Shown in pieces: positions 33,877 to 42,767 of a DNA stretch of 64,000 nt (position 1 is its first letter; each line of letters begins with the position of its first letter). The notes under the pieces were generated by a model. The model was not told the origin of the DNA, made no database searches, and was given only the letters and a program-made list of their open reading frames with translations. Both the position numbers and the translations under genes were made by a program. The DNA is from Myxococcus fulvus (GTDB lineage Bacteria > Myxococcota > Myxococcia > Myxococcales > Myxococcaceae): the NCBI RefSeq assembly GCF_900111765.1, contig NZ_FOIB01000005.1, positions 310,001 to 374,000 on the forward strand, read 5' to 3'.

Positions 33877-34704
33877 TCAGCTCAATCGCAGCAGCTTGCG
33901 AGCCTGCTCGGGAGTCGCGGGCTCCCGGCCGTGGGCCCGGGCCCTTCTGGCGGCCTCGGCCACCAACTCCCAGTTGCCCTTCGCGAGCACGCCCTTGGAC
34001 ACGTAGATGTTGTCCTCCAGGCCCACGCGCGCGTTGCCGCCCCGCTTCGCGGCCTCGTCCACGAACGCGAGCTGGAAGCGGCCCACGCCCGCCACCGTCC
34101 AGGTGCTGCCCTCCGGCAGCGAGGCGATCATGAAGTCCAGCACCTCCGGCCGCGCCTGCAGCGTGCCCGGCACCCCGAGCACGAAGTCGAAGTGCGCGGG
34201 CAGGTCCACCAGGCCTTCCTTGGCCAGGTAGCGGGCCTCGTCAATCATGCCCACGTCGAAGCACTCCAGCTCCGGCCGCAGCCCGAGCGCGCGGATGCGC
34301 CTGGCGATGTCGCGCACCAACGGGCGGGGATTCCAGAAGACCTCCTCGCCGAAGTTGACGGTGCCCGTGGTGAGCGTGGCCATGTCCGGCCGGTCCTCGC
34401 CCGTCAGCGTCAGCGGCCCGCAGCGCTGGTCCACCGTCATGCCCACCGCGCCACCGGTGGACGTCTGGATGAGCACGTCGGTGCGCTTGCGGATGGCGCG
34501 GATGGCGGCCCGGAACAGCTCCGCGTCCTGGGACGGCTTGCCGTCGGGCGTGCGCACGTGCAGGTGCACCATGGCGGCGCCGGCCTCGCGGCAGCGCACG
34601 GCGTCTTCGGCAATCTCCTCGGCGGTGATGGGCAGGTGCGGCGTCTGCTCGCGCGTCGTCTCCGCGCCCACCATCGCCGCGGTGATGACCATGGGAGTGC
34701 TCAT
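33877..34704 (-). CDS. kce: 3-keto-5-aminohexanoate cleavage enzyme
   Basis: 275 residues, BKACE family. Cleaves 3-keto-5-aminohexanoate with acetyl-CoA to acetoacetate and 3-aminobutyryl-CoA in lysine fermentation. The N-terminal [14 protein letters not shown], metal-binding [10 protein letters not shown] (HxH) with TPDGKPSQD, and [10 protein letters not shown]-type end (here [14 protein letters not shown]) are characteristic. The ATG overlaps the kal stop (ATGA). Location in the kam-kal operon makes the specific substrate credible. Confidence 0.93.
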   Translation of the reverse strand: MSTPMVITAAMVGAETTREQTPHLPITAEEIAEDAVRCREAGAAMVHLHVRTPDGKPSQDAELFRAAIRAIRKRTDVLIQTSTGGAVGMTVDQRCGPLTLTGEDRPDMATLTTGTVNFGEEVFWNPRPLVRDIARRIRALGLRPELECFDVGMIDEARYLAKEGLVDLPAHFDFVLGVPGTLQARPEVLDFMIASLPEGSTWTVAGVGRFQLAFVDEAAKRGGNARVGLEDNIYVSKGVLAKGNWELVAEAARRARAHGREPATPEQARKLLRLS

Positions 34705-35099
34705 CGCTGACCTCGCTGCTTGTCCTTGGGAACCACGCAGGTGCCCGAAGCACGGCACACGACGATGGGCTCCGGCAACAGGTCCGCCGCCGAGTCATTC
34801 ACATCCGGACGCGGGCGGATGACCTTGCGCGCCTCGAAGCGCATCTTGCGCGACGTGTTGCCCGCGCTGACGATCTCGCCCTCCGCCTCGATGAAGTCCC
34901 CCGCGTACACCGGCGCCAGGAACTCCACCGCGTCGTACGCGCGGAACAGGCCCTCGTCGCCGTCAGCCCGGATGCACAGCTCCGTGGCCACGTCGCCGAA
35001 CAGCCCGAGCATCCGCGCGCCGTCCACCAGGTTGCCGCCGTAGTGCGCGTCATGGCTGCTCATGCGCAGGCGGATGATGGCCTTGGTTCCCGTGCTCAC
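34701..35099 (-). CDS. kal: 3-aminobutyryl-CoA ammonia-lyase
   Basis: 132 residues, hot-dog fold. Removes ammonia from 3-aminobutyryl-CoA to give crotonyl-CoA, which can enter fatty-acid-type oxidation. [18 protein letters not shown], the [21 protein letters not shown] segment and [12 protein letters not shown] are typical of Kal. The start is a GTG at 35099 that overlaps the end of kamE by a few bases, so translation is coupled; a longer open frame upstream is antisense-like and overlaps kamE. Confidence 0.9.
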   Translation of the reverse strand: MSTGTKAIIRLRMSSHDAHYGGNLVDGARMLGLFGDVATELCIRADGDEGLFRAYDAVEFLAPVYAGDFIEAEGEIVSAGNTSRKMRFEARKVIRPRPDVNDSAADLLPEPIVVCRASGTCVVPKDKQRGQR

Positions 35100-35881
35100 G
35101 TGGGCTCTCCCTGGTAGTGCATGTCCTGGGGCTCCTTGCCCATCTTCTTCAGGAGCGCGTGGACGATGTAGTTGGCCACGTCGGAGGGCTTGGTGCCCGG
35201 ACCGAAGCCCGCGTCGAAGCCCAGCTCCAGCGCCAGCTTGTGGTCCACGCGCGGACCGCCCAGGAGCAACTGCACCTTGCCGTGGATGCCCGCCGCCTTG
35301 GCCGCGTCGATGAACTGGCGCGAGTTGTCCTTGTGCACGTCGCGCTGGGTGACGACCTGGCTCACCAGGATGGCGTCGGCGTTCTTCGCCATGGCCCGCT
35401 TGATGAGGTCCTCGTTGGGCACCTGGCTGCCCAGGTTGAACGCCTCGAACCCGGGGTAGCGCTCCAGGCCGTAGTCGCCCGCGTAGCCCTTCATGTTCAG
35501 GATGGCGTCGATGCCCACCGTGTGCGTGTCCGTGCCGGTGCACGCGCCGAACACAACGATGCGCCGGGCGACCTTCTCCTTGATGAAGGCGTTGAGGTCG
35601 TCGAAGGACATCTTCTTCACGATGACTTCGGGCACGTCGATTTCGGCGTAGTCCAGCGTGACGCCCGAGCGGGCGTACACGATGAAGAACGTGTAGCTGT
35701 CCGCGGCGCGCTCGGCGGCGGCCACCTTCACGTCGGTGAACCCCATCTTGCGCGTGAAGACGGCGGCGGCCTCCTTGGCCTTCTCCGACAGGGGCACCGG
35801 CAGCGTGAACGACAGCTGCACCACGCCGTCGTCCCGCCGGTCTCCGTAAGGGCGGATGATCTGCTTGCTCGGCTTCACCAT
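35096..35881 (-). CDS. kamE: Lysine 5,6-aminomutase beta subunit
   Basis: 261 residues. This adenosylcobalamin subunit moves the terminal amino group of D-lysine or beta-lysine with KamD. The B12-binding DTHTVG motif places the lower-axial His at residue 120. Lys131 lies exactly 11 residues later ([12 protein letters not shown]), the spacing of the PLP-binding lysine in characterised Kam[11 protein letters not shown] strand and [10 protein letters not shown] complete the cobalamin fold. In many anaerobes kamE directly follows kamD; here a small gene intervenes. Confidence 0.95.
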   Translation of the reverse strand: MVKPSKQIIRPYGDRRDDGVVQLSFTLPVPLSEKAKEAAAVFTRKMGFTDVKVAAAERAADSYTFFIVYARSGVTLDYAEIDVPEVIVKKMSFDDLNAFIKEKVARRIVVFGACTGTDTHTVGIDAILNMKGYAGDYGLERYPGFEAFNLGSQVPNEDLIKRAMAKNADAILVSQVVTQRDVHKDNSRQFIDAAKAAGIHGKVQLLLGGPRVDHKLALELGFDAGFGPGTKPSDVANYIVHALLKKMGKEPQDMHYQGEPT

Positions 35882-35885
35882 CGCG

Positions 35886-36362
35886 TCATTTCCCCCGCGC
35901 CCGCTGGAACTTCACGCTCCCGGCCACCTTCTCCGCCAGGGGCGCGAAGCGCTCCTTCTTGCCCTGCTCCAGGTGGAAGACCACGGACCACGTCGTGCGG
36001 CCGTCACAGCCCACGTACGTCCAGGTGTCCACCAGGGCCCCGTTCGTCGACGCGTCCGTGTCCAGTCGCCGCGCCGCCGGCTGCCCGCCGACCTTGAGCT
36101 TCTCCCAGCCCGTGCCGCCGCTGCCGGTGACGATCTTGTCCACGCAGACCTGGGCCTTCATGCCCGCCGTCTGCACCGCGCCCACGTCCACCAGGAAGTA
36201 CGCGTCCCCGCTGGGCGCCGTGAACTTCGCCGTCCCGTCCTCGTTCGAGCGCGTCCACGCGGCCGGCACCTGCACGGCCACGTTCTTCACCTGGAACTGC
36301 GTCAGCGCGTCCGCCGAGCCACCAGCCGCCATCACCACCGTCAGGATGGTACCGACAATCAT
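35886..36362 (-). CDS. Small exported protein inserted between kamD and kamE
   Basis: 158 residues starting MIVGTILTVVMAAGGSADA, a short signal-peptide-like segment. The mature part has VPAAWTRSNEDGTAKFTAPSG-like strands, cysteines in AQVCVDKI and YVGCDGR, and an WSVVFHLEQGKKERF segment; it resembles small periplasmic beta proteins, but no family is recognised. Its ATG overlaps the kamD TGA (ATGA) and kamE begins 5 bases after its stop, so it is fully embedded in the operon. Its function in lysine metabolism is not evident. Confidence 0.75.
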   Translation of the reverse strand: MIVGTILTVVMAAGGSADALTQFQVKNVAVQVPAAWTRSNEDGTAKFTAPSGDAYFLVDVGAVQTAGMKAQVCVDKIVTGSGGTGWEKLKVGGQPAARRLDTDASTNGALVDTWTYVGCDGRTTWSVVFHLEQGKKERFAPLAEKVAGSVKFQRARGK

Positions 36363-37909
36363 TGTGCCTCCAGGATTTCCAGGAACGGGTTGAAGTAATC
36401 GGGGGCCTTCTCCAGCACGCCGTCCAGACCCTTGCCGCCGGTCTCCTCGCGCTTGACGTCGCCGAAGTGCCCCTTGCCGATGGCGGCCACCATGCCCTCG
36501 TCCCGGCACTCCTGGAGCAGCTTCATCGCCTGGGCGAACACCTCGCGCGCCCGGTTGGCGATCTTCCCGTCCTCGCGGACGGTGAACTCCTCGTCGATGC
36601 CCCGCGCCGCGCGGTGGATGTAGTTGGCGGACTTGAGCGCCACGTAGCGGTCCGCGAGCAGCGGCGTGTGCATGGCCTCGGTCATCATGCCGAGCAGCTG
36701 GATGCCCTGCCGCGTCCAGATGGCCACCAGGTTCGCCATCACGTCGTACGCGTGGCTGAAGAAGATGTCCGTCTCCTTGTGCTTGGTGGGCGGCATGTAC
36801 TTGAGCGGCGCGTCCGGGAAGCAGCGGCGCACCAGCATCGCCTGGGACAGCTCCAAGAGGAGCGTGTCGTCGCGGTACGGGTCGATCTCGTACGAGTGGC
36901 CGATGCCCAGCTGCCAGTCCTTGAGGCCCGCGCGCTTGGCGAAGCACTCGTTGATGAACTGGCTGGCGATGACGGTGTGGGCCGCGTCGTACGCGTCCGC
37001 CGTGGTGATGTAGTTGTCCTCGCCGGTGTTGATGATGATGCCGGCCAGGGCGCAGATGCGGCGGCTGAAGTACTGGTCGATGAACGTGCGCCGCATGTTG
37101 ATGTCACGGAAGAGGATTCCGTACATCGCGTCGTTGAGCAGCATGTCCAGCTTCTCGTAGGCCGCGCAGAAGGCGATCTCCGACATGCACAGGCCGGACG
37201 AGTAGTTGGTGAGCTGGATGTAGCGCTTGAGCTTGCGGCTCTCGTCGTCCAGGGCCTCGCGCATGATGCGGAAGTTCTCCTGGGTGGCGTAGGTGCCGCC
37301 GTAGCCCTCCGTCGTCGCGCCGTGAGGCACGTAGTCGAGCAGCGACTGCGCGGTGGAGCGGATGACGGCGATGACGTCCGCGCCCGCCTGGGCCGCGGCC
37401 CGGGCCTGGTCCACGTCGTCGTAGATGTTGCCCGTGGCGACGATGACGTACTTGTGCGGCGCCGGCGACATGGGGAACTGCTTGCGCAGGTCCTCGCGCG
37501 CGGTGATTCGCGCCTTCATGTCCTCGAAGGCGGAGCGGGCCTCCGAGCGGACCTCGTCGCGCAGGTTCTGCTCGACGTCGGGCGACAGGGGGCCCAGCTT
37601 GTCGGTGGGCAGCGCCGTCAGCCGCTCCACGGCCTCCAGCGGGCTCTTGGCGCCCAGGTGGAGCGCGCGGCCATACCAATAGGCGGCGCCCCGGTTGAGC
37701 ACCCCCGCGGCCTTGAGCTTGTCGACCATCAGGTTGGCGAGCGGCACCCCTCGCGCGCCTGCTCCGGAGATTCCGAAGAAGCGCAACACGGTGCGCTCGA
37801 TGGATACAGTGGTGTTACGGCGGATGAGGTCGAAGATCGGATTGACGATCTCCTCCGCCAGAGTGCGCGCATGCGCAATCTGCGCGTCGTCGATGAACGG
37901 GCCTGGCAT
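36359..37909 (-). CDS. kamD: Lysine 5,6-aminomutase alpha subunit
   Basis: 516 residues, full length for KamD. With KamE it performs the B12- and PLP-dependent 1,2-amino shift giving 3,5-diaminohexanoate or 2,5-diaminohexanoate. Characteristic blocks are RNTTVSIERTVLRFFGI, IAVIRSTAQSLLDYVPHGATTEGYGG, RYIQLTNYSSGLCMSEIA and LKYMPPTKHKETDIFFSH. It is the first gene of the leftward kam operon. The 260-base gap to the divergent catalase gene must hold both promoters; I see no clear consensus boxes there. Confidence 0.96.
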   Translation of the reverse strand: MPGPFIDDAQIAHARTLAEEIVNPIFDLIRRNTTVSIERTVLRFFGISGAGARGVPLANLMVDKLKAAGVLNRGAAYWYGRALHLGAKSPLEAVERLTALPTDKLGPLSPDVEQNLRDEVRSEARSAFEDMKARITAREDLRKQFPMSPAPHKYVIVATGNIYDDVDQARAAAQAGADVIAVIRSTAQSLLDYVPHGATTEGYGGTYATQENFRIMREALDDESRKLKRYIQLTNYSSGLCMSEIAFCAAYEKLDMLLNDAMYGILFRDINMRRTFIDQYFSRRICALAGIIINTGEDNYITTADAYDAAHTVIASQFINECFAKRAGLKDWQLGIGHSYEIDPYRDDTLLLELSQAMLVRRCFPDAPLKYMPPTKHKETDIFFSHAYDVMANLVAIWTRQGIQLLGMMTEAMHTPLLADRYVALKSANYIHRAARGIDEEFTVREDGKIANRAREVFAQAMKLLQECRDEGMVAAIGKGHFGDVKREETGGKGLDGVLEKAPDYFNPFLEILEAQ

Positions 37910-38169
37910 GGGCGCACCTTACCCGCCCGAACGCCTACAGGAAGCGCCGAAGCATACCGGAATGGCGCTGCCGCACCGCATTATCGGTTGGACAACCCCG
38001 ACACCGAAAAAGCAGGGTCCACCCCACCGAAGGGACGGTGTCACCACCGAAATGCCGGTGAATTTGGCCTTCCAACGAACTTCAAGCGCTCGAAATTATT
38101 GGATTCCAAGAGACGGCACGGCGCGTGCTCTGGAGCGGCTCCGCCTCATCCCCCGAGAGGAGTTTTCGC

Positions 38170-39702
38170 ATGAAGACGCGTTCGCTGCTGCTGTCCGCCG
38201 TACTGCTGAGTGGTCCCGCGCTCGCGGCCAACCCGCCGCCGCTCACCACGGACACGGGTGCCACCGTGGGCACCAACCAGAGCTCCAAGACGGCGGGTCC
38301 GCGCGGCGGAATCCTGCTGGAGGACTTCCACCTCATCGAGAAGCTGGCGCGGTTCGACCGCGAGCGCATCCCCGAGCGCGTGGTGCATGCGCGTGGCGCG
38401 GGCGCGTACGGCGTCTTCGAGAGCTACGGCAACTTCTCCCACCTGACGCGTGCGTCGCTCTTCGCCAACAAGGGGAAGAAGACGCCGATGTTCGTGCGCT
38501 TCTCCACCGTCATCCATCCGTCCGGCTCGCCGGAGACGCTGAGGGACCCGCGCGGCTTCGCGCTCAAGTTCTACACGGATGACGGCAACTGGGACCTGGT
38601 GGGCAACAACCTGCCGGTCTTCTTCATCCGCGACGCCATCAAGTTCCCGGACATGGTGCACTCGCTCAAGCCGTCGCCCGTCACCAACAAGCAGGACCCG
38701 AACCGCTTCTTCGACTTCTTCTCCCACCTCCCCGAGTCCACGCACATGCTGACGCAGGTGTACTCGGACATCGGAATCCCGGCGAACTACCGGCAGATGA
38801 ACGGGCACGGCGTGCACGCGTTCAAGTTCGTCAACGCCAAGGGCGAGTTCAAGTACGTGAAGTTCAACTGGGCCTCGCAGCAGGGCGTCAAGAGCCTCAC
38901 CAACGAGGAGGCCGCCAGGGTCGCCGGTGAGGACCACCAGAACGCCACCACGGACCTGTACACCTCCATCGGCGCGGGTAAGTTCCCCTCGTGGGAGCTG
39001 TCCGCGCAGGTGCTGGACCCGAAGGACCTGGACAGCTTCGCGTTCAACCCGTTGGACCCGACGAAGGTCTGGCCCGAGGACAGGGCGCCCTCCGTCAAGC
39101 TGGGCAAGTTCACGCTCAACAAGCTGCCGGACAACTTCTTCGAGGAGACCGAGCAGGCGGCGTTCTCCCCCGGCGTGCAGCCCTCCGGCATCGAGCCGTC
39201 CGAGGACCGCCTGCTGCAGGGCCGGCTCTTCTCCTACGCGGACACGCAGCGCTACCGCGTGGGCGCCAACTACCAGTCGCTGCCCGTCAACCGCGCGCGC
39301 GCCTCGGTGAACAACAACAACCAGGCCGGCGCCATGAACGTGGCGAACACGAAGTCGGACGTGAACTACGAGCCGAGCATCGCCCGCGAGTCGCAGGAGG
39401 CCCCCCAGCACCTGTTCTCGCGGCTGCCCCTGTCCGGCACCTCGCAGCAGCAGCCCATCGAGAAGACGGACAACTTCTCGCAGGCGGGCGCGTTCTACGC
39501 GGCGTTGGATCCGGCGGCCCGTGAGCGCCTGGTGAAGAACCTGGCCGCGGACCTGGGCCAGGTGCGTGATGCCCGCGTGAAGGCGCGCATGGTGGGCCAC
39601 TTCTTCGTCGCCAACGAGGAGTACGGCACCAAGCTCGCCAAGGCGGTGAACGTGAAGGTGGATGACGCTCGCGCCGCCGTGGCGCCGCTGGCCACCCGCT
39701 GA
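38170..39702 (+). CDS. katB: Periplasmic monofunctional haem catalase
   Basis: 510 residues with a signal peptide (LLLSAVLLSGPALA). Decomposes hydrogen peroxide. The catalytic His is at about residue 73 in RVVHARGAGAYG, the catalytic Asn in LVGNNLPVFFIRD (about 146), and the haem-ligand Tyr in RLFSYADTQRYR. The size fits small-subunit clade-3 catalases such as Pseudomonas KatB. The ATG has AGGAG eight bases upstream. It is followed by an ankyrin-repeat gene as in the Pseudomonas katB-ankB operon. Confidence 0.94.
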   Translation: MKTRSLLLSAVLLSGPALAANPPPLTTDTGATVGTNQSSKTAGPRGGILLEDFHLIEKLARFDRERIPERVVHARGAGAYGVFESYGNFSHLTRASLFANKGKKTPMFVRFSTVIHPSGSPETLRDPRGFALKFYTDDGNWDLVGNNLPVFFIRDAIKFPDMVHSLKPSPVTNKQDPNRFFDFFSHLPESTHMLTQVYSDIGIPANYRQMNGHGVHAFKFVNAKGEFKYVKFNWASQQGVKSLTNEEAARVAGEDHQNATTDLYTSIGAGKFPSWELSAQVLDPKDLDSFAFNPLDPTKVWPEDRAPSVKLGKFTLNKLPDNFFEETEQAAFSPGVQPSGIEPSEDRLLQGRLFSYADTQRYRVGANYQSLPVNRARASVNNNNQAGAMNVANTKSDVNYEPSIARESQEAPQHLFSRLPLSGTSQQQPIEKTDNFSQAGAFYAALDPAARERLVKNLAADLGQVRDARVKARMVGHFFVANEEYGTKLAKAVNVKVDDARAAVAPLATR

Positions 39703-39726
39703 AGCGCTCCTGCTGAGTGAAGCCTC

Positions 39727-39758
39727 GGGGCCCGTGCATGAGCACCGGCGCGGGCCCC
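39727..39758 (+). terminator. Hairpin between katB and the ankyrin gene
   Basis: GGGGCCCGTGC (39727-39737) pairs with GCGCGGGCCCC (39748-39758) over 11 positions with one G-U, with a 10-base loop, followed by TCCCCTCTC. It could reduce read-through into the ankyrin gene or protect the katB message end. Confidence 0.5.
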
Positions 39759-39786
39759 TCCCCTCTCGTCCGCATGGAGGATGAAC

Positions 39787-40410
39787 ATGTTCCGCAAGTT
39801 GCTCCTCGGAGCCCTCGGCCTGCTGGTGCTGGTGTGCGTGGTGGTGATGGGCGCGTGGTACTCGCTGAAGGCGGCGCCCATGCCCCAGGGACGTCTGCTC
39901 GCCGCGAGCGAGGCGGAGCGCTACCTGCTCGCCGCCGCGCGTGTCGGTGACACGGAGGTCGTCTCCGGGCTGGTGAAGGCGGGCGCGTCCGCCGAGGCGC
40001 GAGACGAGCGAGGCTTCACGCCGCTCATCCTCGCCGCGTACCACGGCCATCTGGACACCGTGCGCGTGTTGCTCGCGGCCGGTGTGGATGCGTGCGCAGG
40101 AGACAAGCGCGGCAACACCGCGCTGATGGGTGCGGCCTTCAAGGGCCACGCGGACATCGTCGCGCTGCTCAACGCGCAGCCGTGCGCCGTGGACCAGGCG
40201 AACAGCCTCGGCCAGACGGCGCTGATGTTCGCCTCGCTCTTCGGTCGGCAGGAGGTGGTGGACGCGCTCCGACAGAAGGGCGCATCCGAGGAGGTCAAGG
40301 ATGCCAGCGGACGCAGCGCCGCCGACTGGGCCCGGACGCAGAGCGCGCCCCAGGCCCCCGTGGCGCCCGCCCCTCCTGCGGCAGAGGAGGACACCTCCGC
40401 CGCGAGATAG
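39787..40410 (+). CDS. Membrane-anchored ankyrin-repeat protein (AnkB-like)
   Basis: 207 residues. One N-terminal membrane segment (LLLGALGLLVLVCVVVMGAWY) is followed by four ankyrin repeats (AARVGDTEVVSGLVKAGAS, GFTPLILAAYHGHLDTVRVLLAAG, GNTALMGAAFKGHADIVALL, GQTALMFASLFGRQEVVDAL) and a Pro/Ala tail. AnkB of Pseudomonas is periplasmic and needed for full KatB activity; the same partner role is likely. GGAGG is six bases before the ATG at 39787 and abuts the one at 39781, so the former is chosen. Confidence 0.88.
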   Translation: MFRKLLLGALGLLVLVCVVVMGAWYSLKAAPMPQGRLLAASEAERYLLAAARVGDTEVVSGLVKAGASAEARDERGFTPLILAAYHGHLDTVRVLLAAGVDACAGDKRGNTALMGAAFKGHADIVALLNAQPCAVDQANSLGQTALMFASLFGRQEVVDALRQKGASEEVKDASGRSAADWARTQSAPQAPVAPAPPAAEEDTSAAR

Positions 40411-40515
40411 CTCCGCGCGCCGCCCCTCGTCGGGCCGAAGCGACGCTGGCTGGAGGCCCCCTGTGGTGCGCGGGGAGCCGCTCGGTCCGCGAGGGCCCGA
40501 GGCGCCGCGCGCCGC

Positions 40516-41547
40516 TCAGACGTAGCGCGTGGCGAAGAGCTGGAGCAGCGCGGGCTCGGTGCGCAGCAGGGCCAGGGTGAGCGAGGCGTGGCCGGGCACG
40601 TAGCCGTTGCCCACCAGCATGGTGACGTCCTTGCCCACGCCCTCCGCGCCGAGCGCGGCCGTGGTGAAGCTGGTGGCCATGGAGAAGAAGATGGCCGTGC
40701 CGCCGTCCTTCACCGAGAGGATGGTGGCCATCTCCGTGTTGCCCACGCTGGCGCAGTTCACCACCAGGTCACAGAGCTGACCGCCGGTGGCCTGGCTCAC
40801 CGCCTCCATCACGTCCACGCCCTGCGTCGCGTCCACCTTCAGCGCGACGTCACACAGGCCGATGGCCGTCAGCGCGTCCAGCGCCGGCTGCGACACGTCC
40901 ATCGCGATGAGCTTGCCCCGGCTCTCCAGGTTGCGCCGCGCCTGCGCCAGACACAGCGCGCCGCTCTTGCCCGCGCCCAGCACCGCCACCGTCATGCCCG
41001 GCCGCACGTAGCGCGCCACCAGCGCGGGCGCGCCACACACGTCGAGCGCCGCCAGCGCCAGCGTATCCGGGAGGTCCGACGGCAGCTTCGCGAAGATGCC
41101 CGTGGCGAAGAGCAGCGCGTGGCCTCGGATGTCCAGGCGGTCGATGTCCACGTGGACCGCCTTCACCTCCTCGATGACCAGCGGCGTCAGCGTCAGGCTC
41201 ACCAGCGTGGCGATGCGGTCGCCCACCTGGAGCTGCCCTCGCGCGGGGTGCTTCGCGCCAATCTCCTTCACCCGGCCAATCAACATGCCGCCCGAGCCCG
41301 TCACCGGGTTCTGCATCTTCCCGCGCTCCAGGACGATCTCCTGGATGCGTGCGCCGATGCGCGCCGGGTCTCCGCCCACCTCGCCCTTGATCTGCTTGAA
41401 GGACGCCGCGTCGATGTTGAGGCTCTCCACGTCGATGAGCACCTCCGAATCACGGCACGGCAGCGAGGGGTCCAGCTTGCGCGCGCGTTGGGGCAGCACG
41501 CCCTTCTCGCCGACGACGCGGGACAGCCCGTAGAGGTCGTTGCTCAT
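40516..41547 (-). CDS. kdd: L-erythro-3,5-diaminohexanoate dehydrogenase
   Basis: 343 residues. NAD+-dependent oxidative deamination of 3,5-diaminohexanoate to 3-keto-5-aminohexanoate, the step between KamDE and Kce. RVVGEKGVLPQRARKLD at the N-terminus, ESLNIDAASFKQI and the MTVAVLGAGKSGALCLAQ Rossmann loop are distinctive for Kdd. GGAG lies eight bases before the ATG. It is separated from the kam operon by the oppositely oriented katB-ank pair, about 2.6 kb, yet completes the pathway. It converges with the ankyrin gene. Confidence 0.92.
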   Translation of the reverse strand: MSNDLYGLSRVVGEKGVLPQRARKLDPSLPCRDSEVLIDVESLNIDAASFKQIKGEVGGDPARIGARIQEIVLERGKMQNPVTGSGGMLIGRVKEIGAKHPARGQLQVGDRIATLVSLTLTPLVIEEVKAVHVDIDRLDIRGHALLFATGIFAKLPSDLPDTLALAALDVCGAPALVARYVRPGMTVAVLGAGKSGALCLAQARRNLESRGKLIAMDVSQPALDALTAIGLCDVALKVDATQGVDVMEAVSQATGGQLCDLVVNCASVGNTEMATILSVKDGGTAIFFSMATSFTTAALGAEGVGKDVTMLVGNGYVPGHASLTLALLRTEPALLQLFATRYV

Positions 41548-41734
41548 GTTCCCATCTCCCTGAAGGTCCATCCGCGCCCGCAGCCGAGCGGCCTGTCGCG
41601 CGGGAGTCCTGCGTCTATCCGCTCCGCCGGGGGGATGGCCAGCGTCACGTCGCGCGGCGTTCACTCCCGAAAGCCCCCCGTGTCACCGGGAAGGCCTTGC
41701 TGGAACGATGCGCCGCGCGAGCCCGGGTCGAGGG

Positions 41735-42742
41735 CTACTCCTGGGAGAGCCGGGGCAACAACACCGAGAGCGAGCGCTCGAAGCGATAGGACACGCCGGA
41801 GTGGCCGTCCTCGAACTCCTCGTGCACCAGGTCCACGCCCGCGTTCTTGAGGTCGTCCGCCAGCATGCGCGTGCCCCAGCGCAGGTTGAACTCGTCGCGC
41901 GTTCCGCAGTCGATGAAGATGCCCTTCAGCTTGCGGAAGGCATCCAGGAACTTGGGCACGAAGCGCACCGGGTCGTGCACCAGCCACCGGTTCCACACGT
42001 CCAGCTTCAGCCGGCCCGTCTGCGCGTCGAAGGGCAGCTCCAGGTTGAGCGGCTCGCCCTTCTTCGGCGAGTACGCCGCCGCCATCGCCAGCGTGTTCAC
42101 CACCGGGAAGTCGTCACCGCGCATCTTCGTCTCGCGCACGCGCTGACGGAACTCGCCCTGCCAGGACTCGATGCCGCCCGACTTCAGGAGCGAGCTGGCC
42201 GCCTTCGGGAGGTCCGGCAGGTAGCAGTACTCGAAATAGGCGTCCGCCGAGTGCGCGCCCAGGAGCGAGAAGAGCTCCGGGTGGTAGCGCCCCATCACCA
42301 GCGCGCCGTAGCCGCCCGAGCTGTGCCCCAGCACCGCGCGCGACGCCGCCTTGGGCAGCGTGCGGAAGGTGCGGTCCACGAAGCCGACGATGTCCTTGGC
42401 CAGGTAGTCGCGGTACCGGCCGATGGCGTCGCTGTTGATCCACTGGCTGCCGCCGAGCGACGTCCAGGCGTCGGGGAACACGCCCACCACGGGAGGCACC
42501 GCGCCGGACTCGATGAGCGCGTCCAGCCGCTCGGGCACGGACGGCGCGAAGCCCGAGGCGTTGGTCCACGTGCCCCCGCTGTTGCCGAACGCGTGCAGGA
42601 AGTACACGGCCGGGTAGCGCCGGTCCGACTCGGCGTACCCCGGAGGCAGGTACACGGTGAGCTTGCGCCGGGCCGGGTCGCCCAGCGGGTTGGACTCCAG
42701 CGCGGGCGACTGCACCTCGCGCGTCTCCAGCAATCCCTTCAT
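41735..42742 (-). CDS. Alpha/beta-hydrolase esterase (esterase D-like)
   Basis: 335 residues. Nucleophile elbow GHSSGGYGA, an N-terminal LTVYLPPGY and YPAVYFLHAFGNSGG oxyanion region, acid in CGTRDEF and His in EDGHSGVSY complete a catalytic triad. It resembles the putative esterase family (EstA/Fes-like), which includes carboxylesterases and acyltransferases. No signal peptide is visible. It starts 25 bases after the uracil-DNA glycosylase gene on the same strand. Confidence 0.88.
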   Translation of the reverse strand: MKGLLETREVQSPALESNPLGDPARRKLTVYLPPGYAESDRRYPAVYFLHAFGNSGGTWTNASGFAPSVPERLDALIESGAVPPVVGVFPDAWTSLGGSQWINSDAIGRYRDYLAKDIVGFVDRTFRTLPKAASRAVLGHSSGGYGALVMGRYHPELFSLLGAHSADAYFEYCYLPDLPKAASSLLKSGGIESWQGEFRQRVRETKMRGDDFPVVNTLAMAAAYSPKKGEPLNLELPFDAQTGRLKLDVWNRWLVHDPVRFVPKFLDAFRKLKGIFIDCGTRDEFNLRWGTRMLADDLKNAGVDLVHEEFEDGHSGVSYRFERSLSVLLPRLSQE

Positions 42743-42767
42743 CCGAGTCTCCCCCTTCGCGGCCGCG

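Noticed and set aside
38146-40149. 667-residue open frame antisense to the catalase and ankyrin genes
   Set aside because: Shadow of two clear genes, with no recognisable motif.
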